Notes: generated from the letters alone by a model not told the origin. A DNA stretch of 64,000 bases from Channa striata (GCA_033026295.1 CM065180.1:19249523-19313522); one strand, 5' to 3'; numbered from the stretch's first letter, positions 31,560 through 43,523 are shown. A program made the numbers and translations.

Positions 31560-32110
31560 GAACATGAATATTGGCCGAATTGGAGGCGATGATGTTGAAT
31601 TTTGTGATATTTTACTTTCACACTTTTTAAAAATGTTTCATCTTTGGAGAAATGAACGTTTTTTTATTTAAAATAATGAATCTCTGGGTGTGACGTCAAT
31701 TATAAAACATGATCTAATTGAATTAATGAATTAATTAATGAATTTAAAGACAAGAATCACTAAGAAGAAGTTGTTTTTTAATTGTGTTCATGTTTTCAAA
31801 AGTAGTGAATTTCCTTTAAATTTGATTTGAACCATAAGAGAATTTCTTACATTGCACATTTTTTTCTTATGTCTTTGTTTATTTATCCACTTATTTGGTC
31901 ACTGAGCAAAGAGGATGACAGTATAAAACCAATAAAATATTTTATTAATTTACTGTAAATATTTAATCACATATGTTTCATATTCGTCACTTTAATCCTG
32001 ATAAAATATCATTATCTAAAAAATTTGAATGGGGCTTTAATTTATAAACACATAAATTTCTAAATTTAAGGACATTAAATATGTGACATAGTAAGAGTCT
32101 GTCAACCAGG
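31560..32110. repeat. Intergenic B-to-A spacer
   Basis: Resembles 24720-25370 and 18220-18760 with small indels. No gene was recognised. Confidence 0.55.
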
Positions 32111-32151
32111 CAGGTTTTTGTTAAGCTGCTGAATCAACTTCAGTCACTGTG

Positions 32152-32591
32152 AGTGTCGAGCACAATAATAAACAGCAGAATCTTCAGTTTTCAGACTGTT
32201 CATCTGCAGATACACCTGCTGTCTGCTGTTGTCTCTGGAGATGGTGAACCGGCCTTTCACTGAGTCTGAGTAGATGCTGCCACCGCTATCTGTGATACGA
32301 GCGATCCACTCCAGTCCTTTTCCAGGAGCCTGTCTGACCCAGGCCATCCAGTAGCTGCTGAATGTGAATCCAGATCCAGTACAGGTCAGTCTGTGAGATT
32401 CTCCAGGTCTTTTAACAACTGGTTCAGATTCTGTCAGAGTCTGAGCATCAACACCTGCTGAGACACAAAATAAAATATGATGTGACTTTAGATGTTCAAT
32501 TAAGAACGAACTATATTCATTAACATGAGTAAAACCCTTTACCTGTCCAGCAGAGAGTTAACAGCAGCAGAACTGTCCTACAGTCCATCAT
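32152..32591 (-). CDS. ighv: IGHV segment, group A, intact
   Basis: Leader 32543-32591, donor GTAAAG. V exon 32152-32454: GVDAQTLTESEPVVKRPGES, LTCTGSGFTFSSYWM, AWVRQAPGKGLEW, CDR2 ITDSGGSI as in the gene at 310-749, SVKGRFTISRDNSRQQ, DSAVYYCARH. RSS: heptamer CACAGTG 32145-32151, spacer 23, nonamer ACAAAAACC 32113-32121. It looks functional. The CDR2 shared with the first gene across a different CDR1 and 3' end hints at conversion. Confidence 0.92.
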
Positions 32592-32831
32592 GTCAAACTG
32601 TGTGTCCACTGTTCCCTGTTGTCCTCTGTGCAGACACATAAGTAGAGGTGGAAGACAAGAGTTTTGCATTGACTCCTCCTCACAGGAGTCGTCTTCTAAA
32701 ATTAAATCATATCTAATGTGGACATGTCAATGTGCTTTTGCAGGTGGTGAGAACATCCAGATGTTCCTGAGATCACATTGCTGTCTTCATATCTGTGAAC
32801 ATCCTTGAACAGCTGCTTCACTGTCTTCAGT

Positions 32832-33105
32832 CACTGTGTCTCTTCGAGCACAGAAGTAAACAGCAGAATCTTTGTCCTTGAGCTACTGAGAGCTGCTGGA
32901 CACGTCTTCAGTCATGGTGAAATGACTTTGAAAGGAGCTGCCATAGACAGCAGAGTGTGAACCTGGATTTATCACCTAATCCACCTCAGAAATGTCCCTG
33001 GTCTCTGGCGTAAATGAAGTCTGTCATGTCAAACCCAGTTATGACACAGGACGTCTTCACTGTCTTTGCAGGTGTTGTCCCCTCAGGAGCAGCTTGATTT
33101 CCCCA
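32832..33105 (-). pseudogene. IGHV pseudogene, group D
   Basis: Heptamer CACAGTG (32832-32838) is kept but no nonamer stands at the right distance. FR3 is recognisable (FTMTEDVSSSSQ-like, VYFCAR-like), then CDR2 and FR2 are degraded with stops, and FR1 is followed only as TSCVITGFDMTDF and VKT. The N-terminal part ends in unrelated sequence near 33105. No leader. Confidence 0.8.
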
Positions 33106-33435
33106 GAAACTCATGTATGTGATGAAATACACATGATCTAATCTACACATTCTGCAAGTAGTTGATGTGTTTATGAAGAAGGAATAATTTGCATAGACCT
33201 TCATCTACATATTAAAAAAGAAATAGAGCAAAAGAACGGAGGAAAATGTAAAGGATAAAAGTCCTGACAAGTAATTTTTAATGTAAAATATCAGCTTGTT
33301 TTATTCTAATTCTCTGTACATGTGTGTGTTTCCTATAATTATTTTCACATTTTGAACATGTGTTTATATGTTTCAGCCACAAACTGCAAGTCTCTGAGTA
33401 TTTGTGCAGGTCTGTTGGTGGTTTGTGTCACTGTG

Positions 33436-33883
33436 AGTAACGTACACAGTAATAAACAGCTGTGTCCTCAGGCTGCACATTCTGTCCTGTTATTGTCACT
33501 GTCCCTGCAGACGTGTCTCTGCTGTAACTGAACTTGTTCTTCAGAGCATCGTTCTGAGTTAAGCCTCCTCCTCCCCACATATGAAAAATCCACTCCAGTG
33601 TTTTTCCTTCACGCTGTCTGATCCAACCTGTTGCATAGCTGTTATCAGTCAGAGAATAACCAGAGACCTGACAGCTGATGGACAGTGTCTGTCCAGGCTG
33701 GACAACCACTGAGTCTGTCTGGATGAGATCAATACTGTTCACACCTGTGGAAACACAAACCAACATTATCTCCATCATTCCTGTGAATATTCTGTGTTTC
33801 TAATGTGTTTGTTAGTGAGAATCCACTGAAAGCTCCTCACAGGATCCAGCTGTCAGCAGCAGTATCAGAGCTACAGAGAACAT
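33436..33883 (-). CDS. ighv: IGHV segment, group C, intact
   Basis: Leader 33841-33883 is MFSVALILLLTAGS. V exon 33436-33744: (C)VNSIDLIQTDSVVVQPGQ, ISCQVSGYSLTDNSYAT, GWIRQREGKTLEW, CDR2 edge IFHMWGGGG (Phe where other group C genes have Cys), LTQNDALKNKFSYSRDTSAGTVTITGQ and DTAVYYCVRY. Here the coding end is short. RSS: heptamer CACAGTG 33429-33435, spacer 23, nonamer ACAAATACT 33397-33405 (two mismatches). Perfect octamer at 33972-33979. It looks functional. Confidence 0.9.
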
Positions 33884-33984
33884 GGTTGATGGTGAAGCTC
33901 AGCTGATGGCAGCTCGTCTGTCCTCTCAATGACACACACACACACACTTCACCTACTTATGAATAACATGTATTTGCATATTGT

Positions 33985-34690
33985 TGAATATTTGAATTTC
34001 TCTTTAGTGTGAAGAAAAAAATTTAAATATCATAATTTCCTGCAATTATTTGTAGATGGACAGAAAACGTGAAGCAAAATCATCCTCCTAACTAAACAAA
34101 AAAATATTTATATTTGTATTTACAGCTTCTACCAGTTACTTTCTGTTGCTATGCTAATAAGTATTAATAGGGAAGTTCTGAATGATTTTTTACATACTGT
34201 GATACTCCAACTCTGCTTCACACTCCTGCAGACTAACAGTTAAAACCGATTCAGTAAAGACATTCACCAAGTCAAATGTTTAATATTCATCTACAGTCTC
34301 AGAGGAGACGTTTGAATAAAACTGTAAGTTAACAAGAGACGGGTTCAGTACGTCGTCACTGGATTTTATTTCAGCTCCTGTTATGGTCACAAATTCATGG
34401 GTGTAGGTGTAATTTGTCATTTTGTAAACTCTTCGAATAAAGGGGGGGGGGATTAAATACATAAATTTATATAAATCATGTGACCCTTTTTGGGGGCTGT
34501 AGTTTTTTCTCTCAGCTGTAAGACAGTTGAAGTTTAAAGTGACAGGAAAATAACATATATCACTGGACAAAATCTTCTATCAATAAAATGGATTTGTATT
34601 ATTCATTGATTTTAGTTTTTCTAGTGTTGGGATCTGAATTCATTCATGGTCTCAGGCTCCTCCTCTGGAGGCTTTATGTAAAGACACTGA
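33985..34690. repeat. Intergenic, partial copy of the unit at 1381-2481
   Basis: 34185-34640 matches the later part of the duplicated unit (AGTCAAATGTTTAATATTCATC block, G run at 34441). 33985-34185 is AT-rich without a feature. Confidence 0.6.
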
Positions 34691-34731
34691 GGGGTTTTTG
34701 TTCAGCTCCACTGATGGTTTGTGTCACTGTG

Positions 34732-35156
34732 AGTCTCTGGCACAGTAATACACAGCAGTGTCTTCAGGCTGGACATTCTGTCCAATTAGAGTCACTGTCT
34801 TACTGGAGGATTCTGTGGTGATACTGAATGTGTTTCTTAATGAATCTTTGTAGTGTGTTGCATATCCAACTTGTGCACCTCCAATCCACTCCAGTCCTTT
34901 TCCTGCAGCTTGTCTGATCCAGTTTGTCCAGTAGCTGCTCACAGAATAAGAGACCTGACAGGTGATGGACAGACGTTGACCTGGCTGCACAGTCACAGAC
35001 TCTGGCTGTGTCAACTCTTCACACTTCACACCTGTTAAAAGAAGAACATGAAATGAAATATCACGTTATGCTGCAAAAAACCTCATGACTTTGTCAAATC
35101 CAGAGAGACTCACAGGATCCAGCTGCCAACAGCAGCAGCAGAGCTACAGAGAACAT
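34732..35156 (-). CDS. ighv: IGHV segment, group B, intact
   Basis: Leader 35114-35156 is MFSVALLLLLAAGS. V exon 34732-35031: VKCEELTQPESV, SYSVSSYWTNWIRQAAGKG, CDR2 AQVGYAT, LRNTFSITTESSSKTVTLIGQ and DTAVYYCARD. RSS: heptamer CACAGTG 34725-34731, spacer 23, nonamer ACAAAAACC 34693-34701. The palindromic downstream flank of other group B genes is shortened here. No defect seen. Confidence 0.93.
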
Positions 35157-35289
35157 GGTTTACAGTGACGTGACGTGAAGTCCACAGACAGTCTGATGTG
35201 AAGCTTTTATATCTGAGTGACAGGAAACATCAGTGAGTTTGCATAGACTCAAACATGGAACATGAATATTGGCCGAGTTGGAGCCTATG

Positions 35290-36660
35290 ATGTTGAATTT
35301 TGTGATATTTTACTTTCACACTTTTTGAAAATGTTTCATCTTTGGAGAAATAAAACAGTGATTTGTAATTTAAAATAATGAATCTCTGGGTGTGACGTCA
35401 ATATTAAAACAACATCTAAATGTATCATTATAAAGATAAGAATCACTACTGGTATTATTACTGCCGTTAGGAAAGTGTCTGTTATATAAATTATTAAATC
35501 AACACTGCAATGACAATTATGATGTGCATTAATTGATTAATTAAGCAAAAAATAACTTTCTGTAAGTCATCTTTTAAATATGTTTGTTTTCAAAGTAGTA
35601 ATTCTCCTCTAAATTTTTATTTATTTATTATATAAAACCCCGAGAGAATTGATTTACTTTTGCACATTGTTCATGACACTTATTATTATATTCAAACACG
35701 TTAAATGTTTATTTTTCCTCCCTATATCTTCATTTAACAATTTGTAGTTTTACTCATGAGGCCAGCTGTTTGAGGACATGTGTGGACGCAGCTGTGATTT
35801 CATGCTAACGATAACAATATTGATGTGATGATGCAACTGTCCATGTTGATATGAAGCTTATAAAGTGCAGGCACAACGGGTGGAGACTGTGAATTCGGGA
35901 ATTTGCATATCTCTACGATTCTGGAGATTCACAGCTGACACTGTGACGAAACTAAGGTCAAGTGAAAAATTCATTTTCAGTCTCATACATTTACAAACTT
36001 TGTAAGGTGCAGAGGAAAAATAATCTTAGATTTTTATTTTTCCTTTTGTGGAATCGCTGGTTAATTTAGCTTAATAAGCTGTTTGTTCTGAGAGTTTTGT
36101 CTTTGCCCTCTAGTGTCTTTGAGAGAAAAACGCTGTATTATTTTGAAGACAGTTAGGAGACTGTCTGTCCAAATAAGTAGAGGTGGAAGGAGACGTCTGA
36201 GTTTTGCTGAAATTCGTCCTCAGTGGAGAAGACAAACTCACTAGACTGGACGTCTTTCAGCTAATGTTTTGTTAATCTACTAAAACACTGATATCTTAAG
36301 TTTTATTGTGATTAACAACATAACTTCATTCATGGATCTACATCCAGCTCACAGCTAAGCTAAGAAACACACCAACACACTGACCACTCTCTAAACACAC
36401 AAGTAAAATTTCACGTCATTGATTCCCTGTAAATCCTGTGTTCATTTCCTGTCAGTTCTCATGAAGAAAGAAAACCGTCTATGTTAAAAATTTTGTTCTA
36501 AAAGATGGACATTGACGATTAAAATTACATGTCTTTACAAAATTCTGCTTTGTACCAAAAATGCAATTGAGGTAAAAACATTCTTAATAAAGGTGTGAAT
36601 ACAGTTAAAAGAAAAGATCCTTCTGTCATCCATGTAATTATTGGAGTCTTTATTATTACT
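35290..36660. other. Intergenic, nothing recognised beyond shared flank
   Basis: 35290-35600 continues the common group B upstream flank. A 60-bp piece at 35850-35890 resembles the leader-like end of the FR1 relic (ATATGAAGCTTATAA). A CTCTACTTATTTGG-like V promoter scrap lies near 36170-36215 (minus). No V exon. Confidence 0.45.
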
Positions 36661-36671
36661 GAGAATAAATC

Positions 36672-36878
36672 TACTGGTTCCGGACAGACGTGGAATAATA
36701 TTTACCAGCTCCACTCGGAGCAGAAATGTGGTCGACCCACTCCAGTCCTTTTTCTTCAGCTTGTCTGATCCAGCTGATATCAGCATCACCATCAGATATT
36801 ATATATATGTATGTACACGTGAGTTTGTGGGATTGTCCAGGACTCTTTACCACTGGTTGAGACTCAGTCAGAGTAGAG
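36672..36878 (-). pseudogene. IGHV pseudogene, group E, truncated at both ends
   Basis: Matches FR1 to the start of FR3 of the group E genes: VVKSPGQSH-like, LTCTY, then an expanded ISDGDADIS region, WIRQAEEKGLEW, CDR2 ISAPSGAGK, TSVRNQ. The FR3 end, second Cys, RSS, N-terminal codons and leader are missing. On the 5' side it is cut where the hAT-like element begins. Confidence 0.82.
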
Positions 36879-37502
36879 ATTGGAAATAGATTCTTTTGAC
36901 TGACTCGGATCTCTAACTCTCGAACAGTAAATAGAACGAATCACCACGAATCACGAATCACGAATACACCACGTGACGCTGTAGTCCTCTTGTGGTCGTT
37001 GTAAAAAGGGCCGCGGTTCTCAAACACTATATACTGAAGACGACGTGGTTTGCTTCAGCTGACAAACTATAATACACAAACTGCCACAAGCAATTCAAAC
37101 CACGTGAAAACCCAGCAAAGCAAATACACACCACAATAAAGTGACTTGTGTCCAACGTCCTTCCTGCCATTGTTGTTTAACAGCACGACAGTGACTTGGC
37201 GGCTTTCACGTCACAAATGAACGAAAGAACGACCGTAACGACCCGGTTGAAAGACTTGTGAGAGAACTGTCGTACTTGCTGCTCAGCATGGAGCGGCCTG
37301 GCTGTTACGTGACAAAAGAACGAGGACCCGAGAACGGACGTACAGCTCAGTGAGTCGTGAACGAATCATTTCTGTTTCCTGCTGACTGAGCTTATGCAGC
37401 TGCTGCCATGTGGCGAGAGAAATTACTACAGGAAAATGAACGAATCGTTCACTGAGAGGACTCATTACTCCCAAGTCATATCACGAACGATACATCACTA
37501 GT
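36872..37502. mobile_element. hAT-like non-autonomous element
   Basis: About 630 bp. The right end, read inward, is CTAGTGATGTATCGTTCGTGA, and the interior repeats GAACGAATC/ACGAATCAC motifs, both typical of a fish hAT-type family. The left end near 36875 (TAGAGATTGGAAATAG) is a weaker match. There is no transposase frame. A clear 8-bp target duplication could not be made out. Confidence 0.5.
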
Positions 37503-38104
37503 AATCTTCAGAGCGCGGAGGATTTCCCGAGAGCTAACGTGTGTGTGAATGTGTCCGTGGGGAAAGTGTCTTAACTTTATTCAAAAGTACAGAAAAGTTT
37601 TTCTAGCACTATGACGATGATAGTAACGGTTTGTTGCTTGTTTTGCCGTAATTTTGTTCTTCTTATGAACCATTTTGTGCGGTTTTTAGCTCGACATGTT
37701 GAAGCTAAGCTAGTTAGCTAAATGTAACGGCGCTGTCTGTCCAGACAGACCGGATACGGACAGACGGTCCACAACACGTGACCCATTGTGCCTCTTTATC
37801 GCTTGTGAAACTACAGGTTACTGAATAAACCTGCTGTTACAACAAACCAGAGCAGAAGATATGATACCATAAGTCACACATTCTTTTAATTACTTAGTTA
37901 TTTCTGATTAAATGATTTAAACTTGTTTGTGTCCAAACGTGGTTTAAAATGAAATAAAACAAAATCTGAACTTTCCCAGGTTGTGAGGTCTGTCGCTTAT
38001 TTTATTTTAGCTTTAGGGGCTAATTAGACCTGATGTGTGTTGTTCATTATTTTTCAGATTGTTAGGAATTAATGTCAGTCTCCAAACTCTAGTCCCTGCT
38101 TAGA
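37503..38104. other. Unassigned, less AT-rich stretch
   Basis: Not similar to the rest of the array. Contains a GAAGCTAAGCTAGTTAGCTA stretch near 37701 and AATAAA near 37824. 37975-38100 resembles 26305-26440 and 63755-63880 (CTTTCCCAGGTTGT). No open frame with known features. Confidence 0.35.
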
Positions 38105-38118
38105 AGCAAATTTCTGAC

Positions 38119-38167
38119 CATGAATAGAAACAACAAATAATAAGATCCACACAACTGTGTTTTCCAT
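38119..38167 (-). pseudogene. Orphan group D leader exon with promoter
   Basis: The exon encodes MENTVVWILLFVVSIHG exactly like 14620-14668 and the promoter is kept to about 38320 (octamer-like ATGCAAAG near 38250). The donor is changed from GTGAGA to GTCAGA and no V exon follows on the minus strand; the sequence at 38100 is unrelated. Confidence 0.85.
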
Positions 38168-38329
38168 TCTGTTGATTATGACTGTAGCTCAGTGTCTCTT
38201 ACTGGTGTTTCAGCTGTTGACTGAGAGTTTTTAAAGGAGCAAAACTTTGCATAGACGTCGCTCTGCAGGTTCAAACAGGAACACACACATTTACACGAGG
38301 AGAGGAACAAAGTCTGTCAGTCTGGGCTG

Positions 38330-38790
38330 ATGGGGATGAGAAGATATGAAATGTAAATCTCTTTGGAGACAGATGAGTTAGAAAAGTGACATATACGGTC
38401 AGTGAAAGTATTCTAGCCATATAATGAATCCCTGTCGTCGCTACACACTGTAATATCTATATACATACAATATATAACAACAACAATCAAAAATTGGTCA
38501 GTTATCTTATTGTTGTATCAGGCAATAATAAAATACATATCCATGGTTGTGTTAACGTCTAATAACGTCACTATAAAATGTCTGTGTTGAATGTTTTTGG
38601 ATTTCTCTTTAATTTAAATTATATCCCCAAACAAAATGTTTTCTTTGCTAAAGTAATAGTGCACATGCTATTTGTTACTAATTCAATAAACTCTCATTCT
38701 CATAATATGTTCTTATAAAGAGGGTCCAAATGTTTCATGGTCTGTGGCTCCTCCTCTGGTGGTTTCATGTAACTAGTGTCAGACACTGAG
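38330..38790. other. Intergenic, nothing recognised
   Basis: AT-rich DNA up to the conserved group B downstream flank (38740-38790). Confidence 0.45.
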
Positions 38791-38830
38791 GGGTTTTTGT
38801 TCAGCTCCACTGATGGTTTGTGTCACTGTG

Positions 38831-39248
38831 TGCCTCGCACAGTAATACACAGCAGTGTCTTCAGGCTGGACATTCTGTCCATTTAGAGTCACTCTGTTGC
38901 TGGAAGTTTCTAAGTCAATACTGAACTTGTTCTTCAGTGAATCTTTGTAGAATGAAGCTAATGTATATTTGCTTCCAATCCACTCCAGTCCTTTTCCTGC
39001 AGCTTGTCTGATCCAGTGTGTCCAGTAGCTGCTCACAGAATAAGAGACCTGACAGGTGATGGACAGACGTTGACCTGGCTGCACAGTCACAGACTCTGGC
39101 TGTGTCAACTCTTCACACTTCACACCTGTTAAAAGAAGAACATGAAATGAAATATCACGTTATGCTGCAAAAAACCTCATGACTTTGTCAAATCCAGAGA
39201 CTCACAGGATCCAGCTGCCAACAGCAGCAGCAGAGCTACAGAGAACAT
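38831..39248 (-). CDS. ighv: IGHV segment, group B, intact
   Basis: Leader 39206-39248 is MFSVALLLLLAAGS. V exon 38831-39125: VKCEELTQPESV, SYSVSSYWTHWIRQAAGKG, CDR2 KYTLAS shared with the leaderless segment at 2521, LKNKFSIDLETSSNRVTL and DTAVYYCAR. RSS: heptamer CACAGTG 38824-38830, spacer 23, nonamer ACAAAAACC 38792-38800. The combination of CDR1 as at 5775 and CDR2 as at 2521 suggests patchwork exchange. No defect seen. Confidence 0.92.
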
Positions 39249-39634
39249 GGTTTACAGTGACGTGACGTGAAGTCCACAGACAGTCTGATGTGAAGCTTTT
39301 ATATCTGAGTGACAGGAAACATCCGTGAGTTTGCATAGACTCAAACATGGAACATGAATATTGGCCTAATATGATGTTGAATTTTGTGATATTTTACTTT
39401 CACATTTTTTTAAAATGTTTCATCTTTGGAGAAATAAAATAGTGGTTTCTAATTTGTAATAATGAATCTCTGGGTGTGACGTCAATATTAAACATGATCT
39501 AATTTTATGAATTTAAAGATAAGAATCACTACTTCTAATGACAGTATTACTGCTGTTAGGAAAGTGTCTATGATAGAAAACATTAAATCAACAATGTAAT
39601 GACAGTAGAAGTTTAAGTGTCGTAACACAATTGG

Positions 39635-39952
39635 CATCATTTTGGTAAAAGCCTCCTCCTCCATATTGAAGCATATTGTTTACGCAGAAAAAATTCTTAA
39701 TCATAAATAGTAAAATATTTATCATGATAAATGAAGATGGAGGAAGCAGATACAAAGAAAACCTGACAAGCCTGACTGCAGATATTTGTGTGTGTCCACC
39801 AGAAACTGCTGGTATCAGCAACAATGTTCTACATGTAGTTAAAGTCGTAGAGGAAATGTTTTGTCTGTCTCATTTGTGGTTTGATTTGTCGTCAGTTTGC
39901 AGTGAGAATCAATAAGGATGAAGGAGACTGAGATCTGCATTGACTCCTCAAG
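39635..39952 (-). pseudogene. Leader-only group E relic, copy 3
   Basis: Leader position 39800-39848 with ACG in place of ATG, no V exon, same surroundings as copies at 6570 and 11128. It sits in the third copy of the 1.8-kb unit (39430-41149). Confidence 0.65.
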
Positions 39953-40846
39953 AGCTAAGAAAATCTAAAAGATTGACGTCCTAAAATTGAAATACATCAT
40001 CTGAAATAATTTGATCCATATACATTTCAGATATACTGTATATTTTCATTTAATTAGAACTTAATTAGACTTTGTGATCCTTAGCTCAGTCTGTGAACAA
40101 CAAAGAAAACATAGAAATAACATATTTTTTACATTCATTCATGACATTTAGCATGAGTAAAATGTGTTTTTGACAATATTTTTAATGATTTAATGAACAG
40201 AATTTGAATCGATTTTTACTGGAGTTTATCAGAATTACTTCCATCATCTAAACAGTTTGATTCTGTATGTAAATGGCTTCGACTTCTTATTGTGCACCAA
40301 ACTGAGAGAACATACACACATACACTATGAAAAATGAAAATGTAAATTCTAATAGGGACACAAATCGATTACAGGCTGAGGTTTGTTCTGTTGTAATGTT
40401 TCAGTTGTGTGCACATGTTTGACATACAGTGGAGCCTCTGAAACCTGCGATCAGCAGCAAAATGGTTTCAGATGTTCAAATGAAACAGTGTTTAACCATG
40501 TGACATGTGGATGTTTTTGCTGAAACATCTGTCTTATTCAGATCATAATTCCCTAGTTGGTTTTCCCAAATTGTTTTTTATTTTCAGCAATGTTTTTCTG
40601 TATGTTTTTGTCTTCACCCTGGAATAAACAATAAAAGCGTTCATTCATTTATATTAAATATTTAATCATATTTGTTTCATATTGTTCACTTTAATCACGA
40701 TAAACTATGTTTGCCTCACAAAATTAGAATAGGGCTTTAATTTCTAAACCTTTAAAGACTTAAGGAACATGAAATATGTGACATAGTAACAGTCTGTCAA
40801 CCCAGCAGGTTTTTGTTCAGCTGCTGAATCAACTTCAGTCACTGTG

Positions 40847-41287
40847 AGTCTCTGGCACAATACTAAACAGCAGAATCTTCAGTTTTCAGACTGTTCATCT
40901 GCAGATACACCTGCTGTCTGCTGTCGTCTCTGGAGATGGTGAACCGGCCTTTGAATGAGTCTGAGTAGTATCTACCACTACCACTGTCATGCCAGGCAAT
41001 CCACTCCAGTCCTTTACCATGAGCCTGTCTGATCCAGGCCATATAGTTGCTGCTGATTGTTAATCCAGATCCAGTACAGGTCAGTGTGTGAGATTCTCCA
41101 GGTCTTTTAACAACTGGTTCAGATTCTGTCAGAGTTTGACCATCAACACCTGCAGAGACACAGAACAAAATTGCATGTGAGTTTAGATGTGAAGTTAAAA
41201 TCCAATTATATCTATTGTAGATCAATAAAATTCTTCACCCGTCCACCAGAGAGTTAAGAGCAACAGTCCTGTCCTACAGTCCATCAT
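40847..41287 (-). pseudogene. ighv: IGHV pseudogene, group A, single nonsense codon
   Basis: Leader 41239-41287 and V exon 40847-41149 are otherwise complete: GVDGQTLTESEPVVKRPGES, LTCTGSGLTISSNYM, AWIRQAHGKGLEW, CDR2 HDSGSGR, FKGRFTISRDDSRQQ. In FR3 the first Tyr of AVYYC is TAG (near 40864-40866), one base from the normal codon. RSS: heptamer CACAGTG 40840-40846, spacer 23, nonamer ACAAAAACC 40808-40816. The last leader codons read ACGG instead of ACAG at the donor. It is a very young pseudogene. Because the stop lies only a few codons from the coding end, end-trimming in joining would not normally remove it. Confidence 0.9.
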
Positions 41288-41289
41288 GT

Positions 41290-43050
41290 CCAACTGTGTG
41301 TCCACTGTCCTCTGTCGTCCTCTCTGCAGACACATAAGTAGAGCTGGAGGACATCTGAGTTTTGCATTAACTCCTCCTCAAATGGCCGAAGCCAGAAACT
41401 CAAACAAGAACAGTGAGAACATGAAGACAACACGTTTGAATACGTGAACTTATAGCTGTAATTTAGACGTGTTTTTGATTCCACTTCTGTCTCCTCCAAG
41501 ATAAATGATTAAAAGAACTTTATTTATAACTCTAATAAAATGTGAGTATTACTTTATAGATTTACATCAGCTTCCTCTTCACTCACACTCCTCAGATCAT
41601 CTTAGAATAGTGGAGACTTTGTTTCTTACTGTGTGTTTTACTCCTGCTGTCATTACTGGGAACAATTACTGTTAGTTACAGCAAATAACCATGTTTTTGT
41701 TGAGCACAAGAAACAGGAAGTTACAAACCTCAACAACAGCTGATCTTTCCCCATTCCAGTCCTTTTCCTGGTTTCTGGCGAAGAGCAAGTCTTTAGACTT
41801 TACAGGACTCGGTGAGTGATTGTCCAGGTCTGCTGACTACAGGCTCTAAGGGGGTGAGGGACTGGCCCTGAGCAGCTGGAAGAGACAGACACAGCAACTG
41901 CACAGGTTGATATGAAGCTTATAATACGCAGGCACAACAGGCGGAGACTGTTCATCAGCCGATTAAATTTAAATTTTTTGTTGATTTTTTTGATTGATTC
42001 AAAATGTAAATATTTAATTGATTCTTTATTTATTGCTTATTTATGTCTTTTCTACAGAGCGTTATAATAAAGTGGATTCCTGTGATGATAATAAATCTAG
42101 TGAAGCTGATCACTGCAACAAATCCAATGAGACCAAACAGAAAGTTTAGTTGATGATGTAAATAGAGGAAGAAGCGACTTCAGCACCACAGTAACTGTGA
42201 CTGTGTCCTCAGTCACTGTTCATCTGTGTGAACTGGATCCTTGTGAGAATTTCTTTACAATAAGCTGAGACAGACGGGTGTCGAGTCCAGGGTGGACCCA
42301 CAAAAAACTGATTTCCTCATTGTTTTGCCCAATAAAGCACATGACAGTCCCTCATTTATACAATTATACAACAAAAACAGTAGAAAATTAAGTCAATATA
42401 TATTTAACTGAGTGTTTTGTGTATTTATTAATCATTATTTGACTGGTTCTGGAGGATTCTTTACATACTGTGATACTCCAACTCTGCTTCGCACTCCTGC
42501 AGACTAACAATTAAAAAAGATTCAGTAAAGACATTCACCAAGTCAAATGTTTAATATTCATCTACAGTCTCAGAGGGAGACGTTTGAATAAAACTGTAAG
42601 TTAACAAGAGACGGGTTCAGTACGTCATTATTGGATTTTATTTCAGGGTTTTCAGCTTTTGTGACTGTCACAAATTATTTGGTGTAAGTGTAATTTGTCA
42701 TTTTTTAAACTCTTCAAATAAAGGCGAGGGTCGGGGTTGTTTTAGTACATTATTTAATAAATAATTTAACCTTTTGTTTTTTGGGGGGGTAGTTGAATTA
42801 ATAACTGTCATATTTTATAAAACCTAATGTTAAGAAGTAAAAATACACATTATTTCCTCTCAGCTGTGAGAGAGTTGAAGTTTAAAGTGACAGGAAAAGA
42901 ATCTCTATCACTGGACAAAATAATCTATCAAAAAAATGTGATTGGGATTTGTATTATTTATTGATTTATTGATTTTATTTTTTCTAGGGATTGGATCTGA
43001 ATTCATTCATGGTCTTTGGGCTCCTCCTCTGGTGGCTTTACGTAAAGACA
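41290..43050. repeat. Duplicated unit, copy matching 740-2480
   Basis: Runs in parallel with the flank of the first V gene of the window, including promoter region, relic and AT-rich spacer. The first 500 bp recurs again at 48830-49290. No further gene. Confidence 0.85.
41752..41895 (-). pseudogene. FR2/FR1/leader relic, third copy
   Basis: Near-identical to 1205-1380: FR2 scrap, FR1-like stretch with RPGQSLT coding and leader-like end. No RSS. Confidence 0.6.
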
Positions 43051-43095
43051 CTGAGGGGTTTTTGTTCAGCTCCACTGATAGTTTGTGTCACTGTG

Positions 43096-43523
43096 TCTGT
43101 CTCTGGCACAGTAATACACAGCAGTGTCTTCAGGCTGGAGATTCTGTCCAATTAGAGTCGCTGTCTTACTGGAAGATTCTATGGTGATACTGAACTTGTT
43201 CTTCAGTGAATCTTTGTAGATTGTTGTAGATCCAACAGATGCAGATCCAATCCACTCCATTGCTTTTCCTGCAGCTTGTCTGATCCAGTTTGTCCAGTAG
43301 TCACTTACAGAATAAGAGATCCTGACAGGTGATGGACAGACGTTGACCTGGCTGCACAGTCACAGACTCTGGCTGTGTCAACTCTTCACACTTCACACCT
43401 GCTAAAAGAAGAAAATGAAATGAAATATCACGTTATGCTGCAAAAAACCTCATGACTTTGTCAAATCCAGAGAGACTCACAGGATCCAGCTGCCAACAGC
43501 AGCATCACAGTAACAGAGAACAT
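43096..43523 (-). pseudogene. ighv: IGHV pseudogene, group B, frameshift in FR1
   Basis: Leader 43481-43523 reads MFSVTVMLLLAAGS. V exon 43096-43398 has a one-base insertion just after the first Cys (plus strand AGAGATCCTGACAGG at 43315 against AGAGACCTGACAGG in relatives), shifting the frame. The rest is recognisable: WIRQAAGKAMEW, CDR2 ASVGSTT, DTAVYYCARDR. RSS: heptamer CACAGTG 43089-43095, spacer 23, nonamer ACAAAAACC 43057-43065. Its promoter differs from other group B genes beyond the ATG; octamer-like ATGCAAAC at 43602-43609. Confidence 0.88.
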
